A stretch of 64,000 bases of DNA from Branchiostoma floridae (GCF_000003815.2 NC_049984.1:3261370-3325369), one strand, 5' to 3'; numbered from the stretch's first letter, positions 36,235-48,499 are shown. Notes: generated by a model not told the origin, from the letters alone. A program made the numbers and translations.

Positions 36235-36390
36235 AAGTTTTGTAACTTATATTAACAGTTAATGCCACATACACGGTACAGACAGAAGGATAGTCGTGTA
36301 AAGTGCCTTTCCCAAGGGCACAACGTCGGGGGCACGGTGGGAATCGAACTCAGGACCCATAGATTCCGACGCCCGACGCCATGTTCATTT
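36235..36390 (-). mobile_element. tRNA-headed SINE fragment
   Basis: The minus strand has a B-box-like GAGTTCGATTCCC followed by the complement of GTGCCTTTCCCAAGGGCACA. The same pair occurs at 58690-58760. The tRNA 5' end is cut near 36385. Confidence 0.65.
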
Positions 36391-37344
36391 GATTAATGTA
36401 TATGGATGATATCATCTGGGAACCCTAAAACTGGTGCATGCATGAGATAGAAACAATACTCAAGAGGTTGGTAAAAAAAGTTGTCTTAGTTCATTATGAA
36501 ATCAGGAATAAGTGTTCAGGAAGGCTGAACAAATGGCCAGAACACAGAGTATGGCATTATTAACAGAACAATTATAGATTTTCTTCTTCTTTCACTTTCC
36601 ATATCTATTTTCCGATTTAAAAAAACAACTAAACATCATGTTTTTGCTTTGGCTGCTTTGTATGATTTACAATTTGGTCCAAAAAAATCTGGGGTAGTAG
36701 TGCATTGTACTAGTAGTAGGCATTCGTCAGCCTCGTAAGACTATGATGTATGAAAATTAATGCCCGCGTGTATATGTCATCAATATATAATTTTGGAATC
36801 AACATTGCCAAAGGCAAAAACAATAATTCAGTCACCTTTGGTGTTCATTTATTCATTTGTTTTACTATAATATAAAAGAATGATATTGGTGCAGCCTTCA
36901 CCTTTGGTTTAGTATACTTTAAGTTTAATGTTATCTTTAAGTTGTGTATTGGAACAAAGCTTTAGGATAAAGGGATCACCGATATTGCTTGTAAAGCCTT
37001 TGACTTTATTTGTAGCCACAATTACATGTATCTTGAACATATCTTGAATGCTATTCTTCCTGTGGACCTGTGTACATGTCTCAAGGCCTACAAATCTTCC
37101 CCCATACAGTTGGGAAATAACAAGTTCTCAGTTTATAGTCCGTGTTCATTTCCATCTTTATGAGTATGTTATGAACTGAGACACTTAAAGGCTTATGCCC
37201 TGATCCCAGAAATATTGTTACTGAATAAGATATGGAATTGTACTAAGTGATTTATGCCAATCTCTTTAGGACACTTGCAAGTTACAGCACTGTTATATTG
37301 TGACGAAATACTTGTAGTAGAAGTATTTATTAGTATCCAGTATT

Positions 37345-37500
37345 TGATTATACTGCTGCATGGGTCCCTGACCTGGGGGGGGGGGGTGCAGATGGGGAGT
37401 AGCTGGCTAGTCTTCACACCGCTCTTCCAAAGAGCTTTATTCAGCAAGTTTAAATTACACTGGCAAGGCCGCGCACCTTGATGTTTATCTTAACACACTC
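37345..37500 (-). mobile_element. SINE family A tail fragment
   Basis: ATTATACTGCTGCATGGGTCCC, then a G run, then TAGTCTTCACACCGCTCTTCC align with 34362-34430. The head is missing. A shorter piece is at 39196-39245 (CGTCGTCGTATCCATTTTTG). Confidence 0.5.
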
Positions 37501-37835
37501 CTTCCAAGATTTCCTGGGTCTACTGTGACCTCTGTTGCCTGAGATGACATTGATGGACGGTTGTCCATACCACTGTTTAGGAGCCCATCCTGTTAATTTT
37601 CGTTGTCAAACCTGGCGCAGATTTTCATTAATATTCAGTCGAGTGTAAGAAGTAATCTAGAGAAGTTCAAGTAACAGTCGTTGTGCCTTTTTTGTACTTA
37701 GGTAATGTATTAAATTGTATTTGTATGTATTGAAAATTAACTAATCATTACACAGGGTCAGCCTATATAGGCAGCCTGCATTGGTGACGGCTATCTCACA
37801 AAGATACAAACAAACATTTAATGTCATACAAATAG

Positions 37836-37970
37836 AATACAACACGGAGTATTCTGTATCGCCCGCTGGTATTACCTGATAGTAGATAGGATCTCCCGAA
37901 CTCCCGAAGGGGGATCTGACCCGTGAAAGGGTTGGGACCGAGGGCGATACAGAATACCTCGTGTTGTATT
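37836..37970. mobile_element. Short palindromic element (AATACAACACGG ends)
   Basis: AATACAACACGGAGTATTCT and GTATCGCCC face complements GGGCGATAC and AGAATACCTCGTGTTGTATT; the centre contains GATCTCCCGAACTCCCGAAG. Its right arm is the same as window positions 1-74. Confidence 0.75.
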
Positions 37971-38408
37971 TTGTTTATATCATGCCATTCGGAGGAAACT
38001 CACAAGTGTATCGTTAAAAAAAAAAGAGCAAAAGACGTGACATCAATGCATAATTTCCCGTCAACACCTTTTTAAATTATTCGTCAATTCAAACAAACGC
38101 AAGCCAGTTCCAATCATTGGAAGCAAAGTATGGAGCCCCGGGCTGTACTGTAAAATACCGGCCGGTTAGAACACCAATATCGAACGTAAATATGGCCCGG
38201 GTATGATATAAACTGTAGCAGTCTTTCTGAGGTTGAGTTGAGGTCACCTGGCATCTACCTTGCAATTGGTGGGCCAATTTGTTAACATCTGATCCATTAG
38301 ACTGTACAAGGCTGATATAAACTTTATCATCTAATGCTACAAACTGTCTCAGTCCATCAGCCTGGGGCTAGTTCAAGCCAGTTACATGTTTCTAGAAGAA
38401 TACAGTAA

Positions 38409-38743
38409 CAGGGATAAACAAGTCCACTAGCCCTATAGTCCCGGGCAAGTGAAAATGCTAATCGGGCAAGTGCATGTCCTTCCCCACTTGCCCGATCGGA
38501 CAAGTTAGCTTTTCTCCATTGAGTGAGATTTTGATGTTCTTGCTACTTTTCAAAGTCATGACATCAAGCATTGATTAACACAGAAAATAGAGCCAATAAC
38601 AAAAATTCCATTGAAGGCCATGAACATACATAGAAAAAATGTCATTTAGATTTCGGGCAAGTGAAAAGTTGGTTCGGGCAAGTAAATTTTTTAAGTACTT
38701 GCCCGATAGGACAAGTCAATTTTAGAAAACTTGTCCAACCCTG
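38409..38743. mobile_element. hAT-like MITE rich in CGGGCAAGT
   Basis: The right end CTTGTCCAACCCT and degenerate left end AGGGATAAACAAGTCC bracket repeated CGGGCAAGTG / CACTTGCCCG motifs. AGTAAC occurs at both flanks. The family member at 52388-52706 is in the opposite orientation. Confidence 0.7.
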
Positions 38744-38750
38744 AGTAACA

Positions 38751-38947
38751 TACTGTAAATGCATTTAATTTTGCGGGGATTTAATTTTGCGGTATAGCGG
38801 GAAAAGGACTTTTCACAGTGGTTTTAAGTTCGCGGCAGCACCATGCACTTAACTCTCTTACTGGCATGGAAACATGTTTGCGGTGTTTTTAAGTTTGCAG
38901 TGAAGTGGCCACCGCAAAAACCACAAAAGTTTCTGCATTTTACAGTA
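38751..38947. mobile_element. MITE, TIR TACTGTAAATGCA, copy 3 (opposite orientation)
   Basis: Starts TACTGTAAATGCATTTAATT and ends TTTCTGCATTTTACAGTA. The interior has GGTTTTAAGTTCGCGG and GGCCACCGCAAAAACC. It abuts the hAT-like MITE at 38743. Confidence 0.82.
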
Positions 38948-39249
38948 TACAGTAACAGTAACAGTTTCAGATAAAAAAAAATTGGACTTATTTAGTTACT
39001 AAGTATTTGTATAGCCGGAAAAACTCAGCCCCTTGATGTAATAACACAGCTGTACTTGATTGCAACAAGTTCCACTATTAGACGACGATAGTTCTAGGAA
39101 AATATTCAAATTTTAAACACATCAATCCTAGGTTGCTAACTCTGGTATTTGGCTATTTCTCGTCTCCTTTTCTGAGCTGTTCTTAGGTACTTAGTAGTTC
39201 GTCGTCGTATCCATTTTTGATTATACTGCTGCAGGGATCCCTTGTTACA

Positions 39250-41147
39250 TGTAAGTCTATTGAATATGACTGCCCTAGTTCTGCACTCTAACCTCAATTT
39301 GGCTTAAAGCCAAACATCCACCCTGGACTAAAACCCTAACATGCGGTCCCACAGTTCTGCGTGAGATGGAAATAGCTGTTAAAATGTCGTAACAAAATTA
39401 CAACTTACCTGAATATTGCCCCCATTGTGACGGTCAGGAAGAGGGCACGGAGGTATTTCCTGATGATATACCTTTCAGGAAGTTAATGTTTAGAGTCACC
39501 CAGGGTAAGAGCAGCAGCTGTTAATTTGTTCAGACACTGTCACAGAGGAAAGCTGTATTTTGTCAGGAAATTTAACCAGACATTTCTTGCTTTGGTACAT
39601 TTATGAAGGTTAATGCATCTGACTCAACCAAACCAAGTACATTGTATTCCCTTGAATTGACCTCTGAACTGTTTCTTGACCGAGTTGTATGTGTGAGCTG
39701 TCTTGAGTATTTTGTATCATAATTTCTTTTTCTGCAAAATAGTGTATAGTCTCACAGGCAGTACTATTATGAAAGTTTGTCATCTAGGTTTGACAATTAA
39801 ATCTCTACAGCAGATTTGGAGGTGAATTTTCAGTCATTTCTGTTACTGTACTAATTTTTAATCCATTAAGAATCCTGTATGTGGTAACCACAGGTCCACA
39901 TAGATTTTGTCGGTCCTCTTAGTGGTCTTCCTGGGTAGATTTAGGCAGCATTAAGGAAGGAAGCAAATCTAATCATTAAAAAAAGTACTTTTAAGAATTC
40001 AAAATTGTGCCTCCTGTTCCAACAATTTTTTATTATTATTGGCAGAAACGATATGAAAATTCAGTTACACGTTTAGGAAGAAAACCAAATTGATATAATT
40101 TTGAAATTCATATGTTGTAGAATTGTATTTATTCAGTTCTTCTGCAAAATTTGCACAATGTGGCAACCATTTTATTCATCTGATTATTCTTGCCAATTCA
40201 GAATCATTGGGGTTGAAAAATTTCTTTGTTCCATGAAATAAAGGACCTGCATACAAAACACTGAGGTCAGGAGCTGGCCACACTTCCTCCCCATCCGAAT
40301 AATTTGGGATGTTTCTTCAGTTGCCATGGCAATGGAGATCTCTTCCAATATTGAAATGCTTTCTGCTGAAAATTTAGGAAGTTCTAATGGTGAGAGGATC
40401 TGATATGGTTTTGGGAGACACTACATTTTTTCTGAGACATATTAGCTGTAATGACTTTATCACTTGTGAACAATTTAGTTTGAAACTAGAAAAGGCTTGT
40501 TAACTCAGAACTTGTTAGTGTTAACAGGATTGATAGAAATTGCAAAGTAGGAAGTGATTATTGTACTTCTAAATATAAAGGGAAGAGGGGCATTGGTATA
40601 CAACCATGCTATAGCCATGGGGTGTAGATTCTCTGGCAAGCATAGCATAATTCTGATTAACCAGGGATGCTTCTAGGCACGTGGCACACCTTCACCAAAC
40701 CTTAAATTATAGTTCCTGTAGCATTTTGATTTAAAATTCTTTAGATAAAAAACCTACACACCATGGAAGGGGAAATCCACACAATCTTGGCTGACCCCCC
40801 TCTCTGTTGCTCCCATGGATTTTTTTTCTCCAAAAAAACTGATATCCTGTGTTTTGTTTCCCCTATAACATCCTCAGGTTTCTAGTAGCATGACTCAGAG
40901 AGTTTGCACAAGGGAAACAACTGTTGCTTGACTAAGATCTGACACTTCCTGTCGACTGTTCACAAGCCTCCTCAGGGTTCTACAAACAGGTAGGTTTCAT
41001 ACAACAGCTCAGCTATATATAACTCAGAGTCTATTATTTTTACAGCCTGTCCTTTTGATACTGCATATTTGTGGCTATAATTTGATGTACAGTTTTTGTG
41101 TAATTGGAATATGATGTAACTAGCCTTAAGGCTGCCATCCGATATAT
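39250..41147. other. No gene recognised
   Basis: AT-rich sequence without repeat family or ORF of note, apart from the X-box-like palindrome at 40320. Confidence 0.4.
40320..40333. promoter_or_regulatory. X-box-like palindrome (RFX site candidate)
   Basis: GTTGCCATGGCAAT fits the RFX consensus GTNRCC-(N)-RGYAAC except for the last base. It lies in a slightly GC-richer block after TCCTCCCCATCCG. A chance match is possible; no gene start is visible nearby. Confidence 0.3.
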
Positions 41148-41376
41148 TACACTAGTAAATCTTTATCTGCGGGGTAACCTATATCCGTTGTTTGTAGATA
41201 CAGACATTTAGGAATTTCAAATCTACTGCAATATTTTTGATACTCTAATAATTAATTTGAAAACACAAATATTTTAATTTGAAAACACCATCAGTTGATT
41301 GATTATCTCTAGATAACATGTTTCAAGAAAAACAACGGATATAGATTACCCTACGGATAAAGGTGAACTAGCGTTA
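41148..41376. mobile_element. MITE with GGGTAACCTATATCCGTTGT subterminal repeats
   Basis: CTTTATCTGCGGGGTAACCT...CCGTTGT on the left faces ACAACGGATATAGATTACCC...GGATAAAGGTGAAC on the right. A single arm (TTCACCTTTATCCGTAGGGT) lies at 24609. Confidence 0.75.
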
Positions 41377-41528
41377 CTTCTTGGGCTCCTTCTTTTCTCT
41401 TAAAAGACAATGTTTTTAGCCAAGTGAGTGTACAAGTGCATGTACAATGTATATTACTATAATATAGGAGTCCCTCTCGGTAGTAAATTGGATGACATCC
41501 AGATGACCACATATCACCTTGAGGAGCT

Positions 41529-41768
41529 TAACCCTTAAACTGCCAAACCCGGATATATCCGGCACACATTATACATGTCCTGTGTGCCGTGCCCGGATAT
41601 ATCCGGGATAGCGTATTCCCCCGAAGTAGCAGCTTTGCGCACGTGTAGTGCACGAACCCCGGAAGTTAGGGACTTCAGCCTTGTTTGGGGGTTCTTTTGG
41701 GAGGTCAGCGGCAAACCCTGGCACTGATAGCATTTTTTAAGGCTGAAACTCTGGCAGTTTAAGCGTTA
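41529..41768. mobile_element. MITE, TIR TAACCCTTAAACTGCCA
   Basis: TAACCCTTAAACTGCCAAAC faces CTGGCAGTTTAAGCGTTA across 240 bp. Near the left end two perfect CCCGGATATATCCGG dyads occur 40 bases apart. TTA at both edges may be the target duplication. Confidence 0.78.
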
Positions 41769-41769
41769 T

Positions 41770-43251
41770 TAATATAATATTATGCTCATCTGTATATCAG
41801 GGATATGCGATGATAATATGCCTTGTTACGTCGTTGACCAGTTCTTTATTGATAAGTATAATCAAAAGTCTACTTAAAATTTGCGTGATATATGATATAT
41901 GGTGTGCTTGTATTAATAGCTTGATAAAATTATTTGAAGTGTGTACTAAATACTAGTAGATAGATCATACATCTACAATGTGGCTGAGCAAAATGCAAGC
42001 TCACAGTTGTTATTGTCAAGGGAACAAAGCATGCTTGTAGCCATCCCACAGTGTAATTTAGGAAGATTGAATATCATTTTTCTCATATAATTGCTGTATC
42101 GTATTTTTCGACCTCCACATACAGTCAACCTTGCTGGCTTTTAGACTAATGATTTTCAGCTGTTTGCTTTGCAGTCATTTCCTACAGGTAATATGCTGTT
42201 ATATTAGTTTACTTTAAAATTTGTCCAAGGGGAATGGAGAGGAATTAAAACCTACGCAGGCACGTAGAAATGTTTGGTCTTTGATATGTGTACAAGATTA
42301 GAAATTTAGGTTAAAATCCATGATCCGCTTAGCTTGACGGTAAAGAATACTGTAACACTTCTGATGACACAACTCACTACTGTAGCTACAACTTACAGTT
42401 ATAATTAGGACCCTCTTTGATAGTTCTGTTGACTTTTTAATTTTAGCATCAGCATCTCACCTTTTATTGACTTACAAGTGGACTTTGAACTGTTCAAAAT
42501 GATAACTCACTACTCTCCAAATATAACTGTTGTGATCAAACATGTATAACTGGACAGGTGTGACCATAATTATATAACGTTATAAGTCAAGGTTGTTCAA
42601 GGCAGAGAGCACAGCATTCTACAATGAACAAAAGGTGAAGAAACAAAATACTTCCTTCCCAATGATTGAGGCACAATTGTCCAAAAACGATTTTAGAATG
42701 ATCACAACAACAGTTACTAAATTACCAAGGTTTAAAAACTATTGTGTGCGTCATCAAAATCCATTATGGATCATTGTAAGAATACATAGGAGATAATCGA
42801 CTTATTTGCTATCTAGTGTAGTAGTAGTACCATTGATTTGTTAGTGAAGAGTAAGATTTACTGATACCATTAGAAGAGGATTGTGACAGGACAGCCTGCC
42901 CTGGAAAGACAGAATGCAGCGCTGCGATGTAATCCCCAGACTTTATGTCTGTCTCCTCCTACAATCAATATTTAGCCTGCCAAGATAAAAGTGAAAATCT
43001 GTCTTGGCTCCGTGTTGGCTGGAGTCAGGACTTGCTGTCGTGACCTTCGTATTTTTCTCGAGGTCATCATCTACCATCTAAGCATCCTTTGTTTTTGTAT
43101 CTCTGTTTTGGCTGTTGTCTTATTGTGGGGAATGTTGTCAGGAATTAGGATTGTGTGCTACATTGATTGAATTTGTATAAGGGTATCATTGACTGCTTAG
43201 TCAGATTTTATTGTACCATTTAATAGCATTTTTTCCTCAGTAGCCACTTAA
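41770..43251. other. No gene; one GC-richer island
   Basis: Mostly AT-rich. The block at 42880-43080 (GCAGCGCTGCGATGTAATCC ... TCTCGAGGTCATCATC) is less AT-rich and repeat-free, a weak candidate for a conserved noncoding element. Confidence 0.3.
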
Positions 43252-43843
43252 GCCCCCTTCACATGAGAGCAAGAATCAGCCAGAATGCCGTCGGATTGAA
43301 AATTCTTTTCTATTCCTGGCTATTCCTGGCAATTTGTAGTGTGTTCCAGACATTCTTACTGCATTCCAGCTATTTGTGCCCGTTCTTTTGACTGTCCCGA
43401 AAGTTTTTGACATGTTAAAAACTGTCGAGGTGCATTCAAAGTGGAGAATATCGAATGGCATTCGAAGTGGATTCTAACTGTATTCTAACTATTCTAATTG
43501 CACTGTTTGACCGCATTCTGCGACATTCCAACATTATTCCAAAAATTCTTATCTCAATCGATGGAGAACCGAAAGGGCAAGCCATTTCGAATCCTGCCCG
43601 AATGTGTCCAAAAGAATATCTGGAATGCAGTAAGAATTTCTCGAATACAGTACGAATTCCCAGGAATAGAAAATACTTTTCATTCTGAGGGCATTTTGGC
43701 TTATTCCTTTTCGTGTGAAGGGGATATAAGGTCCATTTGGAACTCCCACTTGGAATGACCCCGAATGTGGCACGAATTTTGAAAATACTTCACTCCAGCT
43801 GGTTCTGCTTGATTCCTGCTAATTCGGTTCAGTGTGAAGGCCC
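43252..43843. mobile_element. MITE, TIR GCCCCCTTCACA, GAATTC/ATTCC-rich interior
   Basis: Ends GCCCCCTTCACATGAGAGC and GGTTCAGTGTGAAGGCCC are imperfect inverted repeats. The interior repeats ATTCC/GGAAT and GAATTTTGAAAATAC/GAAAATTCTTTTC on both strands, giving nested hairpins. ORFs here are low-complexity by-products. Confidence 0.75.
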
Positions 43844-43849
43844 TATTAG

Positions 43850-46280
43850 TAAATCATAGTGGCTGTCTCCTGAAATATGAAGTATGCAATATTAGACTTG
43901 CAAGTTGACATCTCCAAGCAGATATATGATATCAAATGATTTGTTGTTGCTCATCTTGTAGGTTCTTTCAAGTAATTTTCTTCAGGAATAGTCTGCAAGC
44001 AATTAGGTATTGAAAGAGGGAGTGGGGTATTGCAGCCCGCTTTGTTTCATCCAGCAAAGAAAAATTTTTTTTCTGTAATGCCATTCCAACGTTGGCTATG
44101 TTCTCTTGTGCGAAGAAAGGGACTGTCTGTTGCTGTGGAAGGCAGTTTGCTGTGATAGCGAGTCTTGCCCTGTACCCCCCCCCCCCCCAAAAAAAACACA
44201 GCCCTGTTCGAAGACTGCAACGGAAGCTAGGGATATATAGCCACTGGGGTAAATATAAGTAGTTGTGGACAATGAATATCTTCAGATCTGCAACTTATTC
44301 ATGAAGTCCTGATATTACATGTAAGCTCGAAATCGATGACCTCTGTAAAATTGATGGGAGAAGCAAATCGCTTTGCCATGCCCCGTGGCAGGGCATTGTG
44401 TGCACTTTGGAAGCCCTGGTCTGGCAAGCCTGATATAGATTACATGTCATGTTAAACACCACCTGAAAAATGCACAAAATCAGCAAAAAGACATTTGCTA
44501 TCGAGTTGAAGCCATACCATATCAGGGCTTTGTGATTGGAGTTCAACAACCTCAACCTCAAACTCAAGGACTCTGACCCCATGTAACTTGATAGAATAGA
44601 CTAGAAGGTGAATAACATGTTGTAGTATAGTGTAGACGACTAGATTACACAGGAAATAGAAAGTTGAACTTTAATTTTGAAGTTAAAACACGCTTTAGAC
44701 TGATACAACCTTTTCCCCAATTCATTCCCTACTACAATAATTTTTTGTAAGTAATACATTGTCAAACAAAGCCATATTTCTATTGGATTTAGAGAAACCT
44801 TTGATTATAAAACATATCATTCTGTTCTTACAATGTACATTTTCACCATCACAAAGAAGGGAGAAGAAGTCAAGTTTACTTTGTATAGTATGATTTTTGT
44901 ACCTGACAACGTATGTGATACTAATATCATGTATCTGTAAACTATTCTTTTGAAAAAAAAATTACTGAACCCAGTGGGCTTTAAAAATATATAACAAATG
45001 TTATGTATACAAAGTCATACACATGTCTAATGCTTCCTGGCAGCTACTATTACAGATTAAACAGATGGTGGATTTGAGCAAACATTGGAAGAACCACCTG
45101 CTAATGGAAAGAAAACAACACGAGGAAATGACTGCCTTACTGAGGTTGCCTGTGCTAGCAACAGTAAAGAGCACCTACTCCAGAACCTTGTGTGTAGAGC
45201 TCTCGAATTTTTGCTGCTGCTATATCCAATGAGATTATTGCAGAGATTATGAGTTTAATAACAAACTATACATTAGTGTAAGCTGCAAGGATGGCATAAA
45301 GTAATCAATAAAAATGGCACACAAATGATAGGTGAGTGGGGGGTAACTTTGTAATTATAATTATCTATTCCTATATTTTTGTGTAAACCCCCCTTTAGAT
45401 CTGATTGGCTTTAAGAGAAGAAAAAAAAAGAAGAAAAAAATACAAACCATGTGTATTCCCTTACGGGGAAGACATAATAAAGCGCACTCTGCAAACTATA
45501 TATATACAACCATTATGCTTAATTGCTCCCATAATTGTTACATTCGCGAGCTACTTGCAAAGGATTGGGACAAATTTGTCTTTTCTCGGAAGATTTTGCT
45601 TGTGACAGGCAACATTAATGAGATTATGGTGGCGCCAGGTAACGATCTGTCATAGAGACACACTTGATAAAGGCTTCGTGCATCGGAGAGGGAGAGCTTG
45701 TCATGAAGAATTGGTGGCGTCCTAGAGGTCGTTCTGGCTTCATTTTTCTTACTTCTCTCGCTTACAACTGTTTTACTTGATGTACGAATGATACATGACA
45801 TTGTGTCTTTTACAAGACAGGGTTTAGTTTACTAACAAGTTAGAATATGATTATGATGATAGATTTTCAACGAGCACAATTATAGTCAAGAATATTCAGT
45901 CAAAACCCCACTCCTCTTGTAGTATGAAATCTGGGGATGTAGGATTCAAGTACAAAAGGCAGCGACATTACATCCATTGTTAAAATGTTACAATGTGTTA
46001 GATGCTTTTATTCCACATTTCGATTCTTTTTTGTTATGTTAAAAACTTCTTTACAACAACTTCATAGCCAGCATTTAGGAAGTCTTACTTCAGTGTTTTT
46101 GGGATGTGGAGTGTCCTACATTGTACAGCAGTGAAGCCTCAGCATTTAAGAGTCTTTTTGACCTTAAGTGAGCCTACTGCGTTCAGCCGCATTTTGGATG
46201 TAGATGCTGAACTGATAACAGGAAGCGTTTTTGTTATGGCTGGCCTAATTTCTGGTTGACCCACTCTTTCCTGACAGTGC
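43850..46280. other. No gene; homopolymer run and one island
   Basis: A C run at 44176-44188 is followed by an A run. The block 45530-45790 (AACATTAATGAGATTATGG; GTAACGATCTGTCATAGAG) is repeat-poor and GC-richer. The remainder is AT-rich. Confidence 0.35.
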
Positions 46281-46285
46281 ATCAG

Positions 46286-46626
46286 CAGGGCTCAAAATAC
46301 CCCCTGCATATGCAGGTTAGGGCAGGTAAAACTGGAGCTGTGCAGGTATTTCTGCTGTCTACCTGCACCTAACCTGCACTGGTCCATGTACTGGGTTTTA
46401 TACATGAATTTTTATAATGTAGGTGTCTAATGGATTGTTATCAGCTGCATTGACTGTGACGTCACCTATAAAGTATAAGAAAAAATAGCATTGGTTCCTG
46501 AACAATTTTAGCATGATCCATACTTCTTAAATTCAGAGTGGTGCAGGTAATATTTGTCTGGTGCAGGTAATTTTCAATTTTACCTGCAACAGTGCAGGTA
46601 CGCAGAAAAAAGGATTTTGAGCCCTG
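46286..46626. mobile_element. hAT-like MITE, TIR CAGGGCTCAAAAT, TGCAGGTA-rich
   Basis: CAGGGCTCAAAATACC and GGATTTTGAGCCCTG enclose many TGCAGGTA/TACCTGCA motifs. The relative at 55653-55999 shares the interior (GGTCCATGTACTGGGTTTTA). A ~45-bp direct repeat (CTAATTTCTGGTTGACCCA) occurs on both sides (46243 and 46645), far longer than a TSD. Confidence 0.82.
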
Positions 46627-46715
46627 ATCTTAGTTACGACAGACCTAATTTCTGGTTGACCCATTCTGCCTTATCCTGACTGTGCATCTGCCAGGTTTCC
46701 CAGAGTGAGGACAAT

Positions 46716-46879
46716 TACTCTCCAAGCAGAGGTTCTTCTCCTGCTGTTTTGACATATTTTTTGTTAATCAAGCCTTCTATTTCGTTTTCTTCATGTGCTG
46801 TGACACATAAAGAAATGGTACAAAATATAGTAAGCCCGATAAAAAAAACAGCAGGAGACGAACCTCTGCTTGGAGAGTA
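46716..46879. mobile_element. MITE, TIR CTCTCCAAGCAGAGGTTC
   Basis: TIRs of over 30 bp (CTCTCCAAGCAGAGGTTC, then TCTCCTGCTGTTTT) lie between TA dinucleotides. The element is ~160 bp. The tip CTCCAAGCAGA is also seen in the family at 32212 and near 35108/35208. Confidence 0.88.
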
Positions 46880-46889
46880 GAGCACAATG

Positions 46890-46947
<58 letters not shown>
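46890..46947. repeat. (TA)n microsatellite
   Basis: About 28 TA units with one ACA interruption, just right of the MITE at 46716-46879. Confidence 0.97.
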
Positions 46948-46949
<2 letters not shown>

Positions 46950-47106
46950 TTACGTATCAGTCATGCCTTAACAAGAGATGACCCATTTTGCAATGAGATC
47001 TTGAAATTATCTAATCTACATATGTTTGTACAATCATACATATTCTTACTCTAAAGAGTGGAAGCATGGACAAACTGTTTCTAAATAAATAAATGATACA
47101 TTATCT

Positions 47107-47351
47107 GCAGTCAAAATTGCCCAAGACGACCCCCTTGGGACCAATAAAATCTGGTCTATTTAGATTTATGATAGACAGGAGTCTTAATGCTTGTGTTAAT
47201 GGGAAAAAAACATCTAAAGGGGATTACATGTATTAGAAAGTGGTCATATTGGCTGGGTGGTCCATACATAGAGGCAGTCACTTGTACTGTATGTCAGTGG
47301 TCAAGTGGTCCCTAATATGCAGAGTTGGTCACTTGTACAGGTTTGACTGTA
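47107..47351. mobile_element. MITE, TIR GCAGTCAAA/...TTTGACTGTA
   Basis: Left GCAGTCAAAATTGCCCAAGA and right TTGTACAGGTTTGACTGTA match the ends of 8567-9062; the interior has GGTCA(C/A)TTG and AGTGGTC repeats. Confidence 0.7.
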
Positions 47352-47697
47352 GAATTTTACTTTTGATAGCAAATACAAAATTTACAGTTCAGCAGGAGCA
47401 AAAAAGATTTGTGACAGTACAGAAAATAGCATTAATTTTGCCATTTCCTAGGCATCAGAACATTCAACATGTATAGGTTGCACGCAATGTTGTAAAACTT
47501 ACTAAAAGTAACCAAGCCTCAAAGTTAGGTAGTTTACCGCTTGTACAGTTGTATATTCCTTCCCAGTGTGAATTGATCAAACCTTACAGTCTGGCCTCAG
47601 AGTTGACATCTTGAAAAGGTGATAGTCACCTGTTATGTCAATCTGTCAATAAATGTGGTAGAACTAAATAAATGAATATAGATTGTCTTTTTTGTTA

Positions 47698-47909
47698 TGA
47701 TAGATAGTCCAGGTTTCCCCTTCCTAGGGCTACTTGCCTCTCATTTGTCTCCAAAGCAAAGTATGCCATCAGTTCCGTGCTGTCAGAAGCAATATCTGTC
47801 CAAGTCACTCTGACAGTCCTTGGAACGCTGCCAGCCCAGCGTACATACACTACACCCATTTTCTGTGCCCAGTTCTTGATAGCACAATCTATCATGTACT
47901 GTGGAAAAA
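47698..47909 (-). other. Exon-like open frame, minus strand
   Basis: After an acceptor-like CATTTTTCCACAG the minus strand reads YMIDCAIKNWAQKMG, VVYVRWAGSVPRTVRV, TWTDIASDSTELMAYFALE and on to a stop. The composition is protein-like and not repetitive. No family is recognised, and no upstream exon or polyA signal is seen. It could be a terminal exon or chance. Confidence 0.22.
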
Positions 47910-48066
47910 TGAGACGTACCACATGATTGCACTCTTTGCACTGTTAAAACCAGACGATCGCTACAATTAGGAGCATGGGCTGACATTTCCGGTTCTAAGC
48001 TCTTTGGAAAAGCTGCTTTAACAAGACTCTTTGAGTGTTCAGACTGTCCTTGTAAAGCTGGCTTGA

Positions 48067-48092
48067 TGTGTGTGTGTGTGTGTGTGTGTGTG
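48067..48092. repeat. (TG)n microsatellite
   Basis: About 13 TG units. Confidence 0.97.
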
Positions 48093-48499
48093 AAAACTGT
48101 AAAAATACAGATCAGCTAAAAGATGAGTGGAAGTGCTGGGATGTATTAGTTAGGCCTAGCCTTGGGAAAAACATGTTGTGTTTCCTGTTTTCCAACCTAC
48201 CCTAGAAAAAACTGCCAACTTTATTGTTTGTTTATTGAAAGCCTTTTGTATTGGCTGGGCAGTGAGTCACATAGTTTCCAGTTAATAGTTTGCCTTTCTC
48301 TGAGCTTTAGGTACAATGTTAACTTTTAAGAGGTGCATGTAATGGCAAAATGAAAAATTACTTTTAAAAAAGATTACTAGAGTCTCTCTTGCAAAGCCAT
48401 TTTCCTTCCCACTCATTGTTTGACAGCCTATATAGATATTGTGTTGTCCTTTCAAGATTGTAAAAAAAGCCTATCATATATCAACTTCATGTTAAGAAA

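Noticed and set aside
45023-45655. Three short ORFs (60-70 codons)
   Set aside because: No homology, no splice pairs, and lengths expected by chance.
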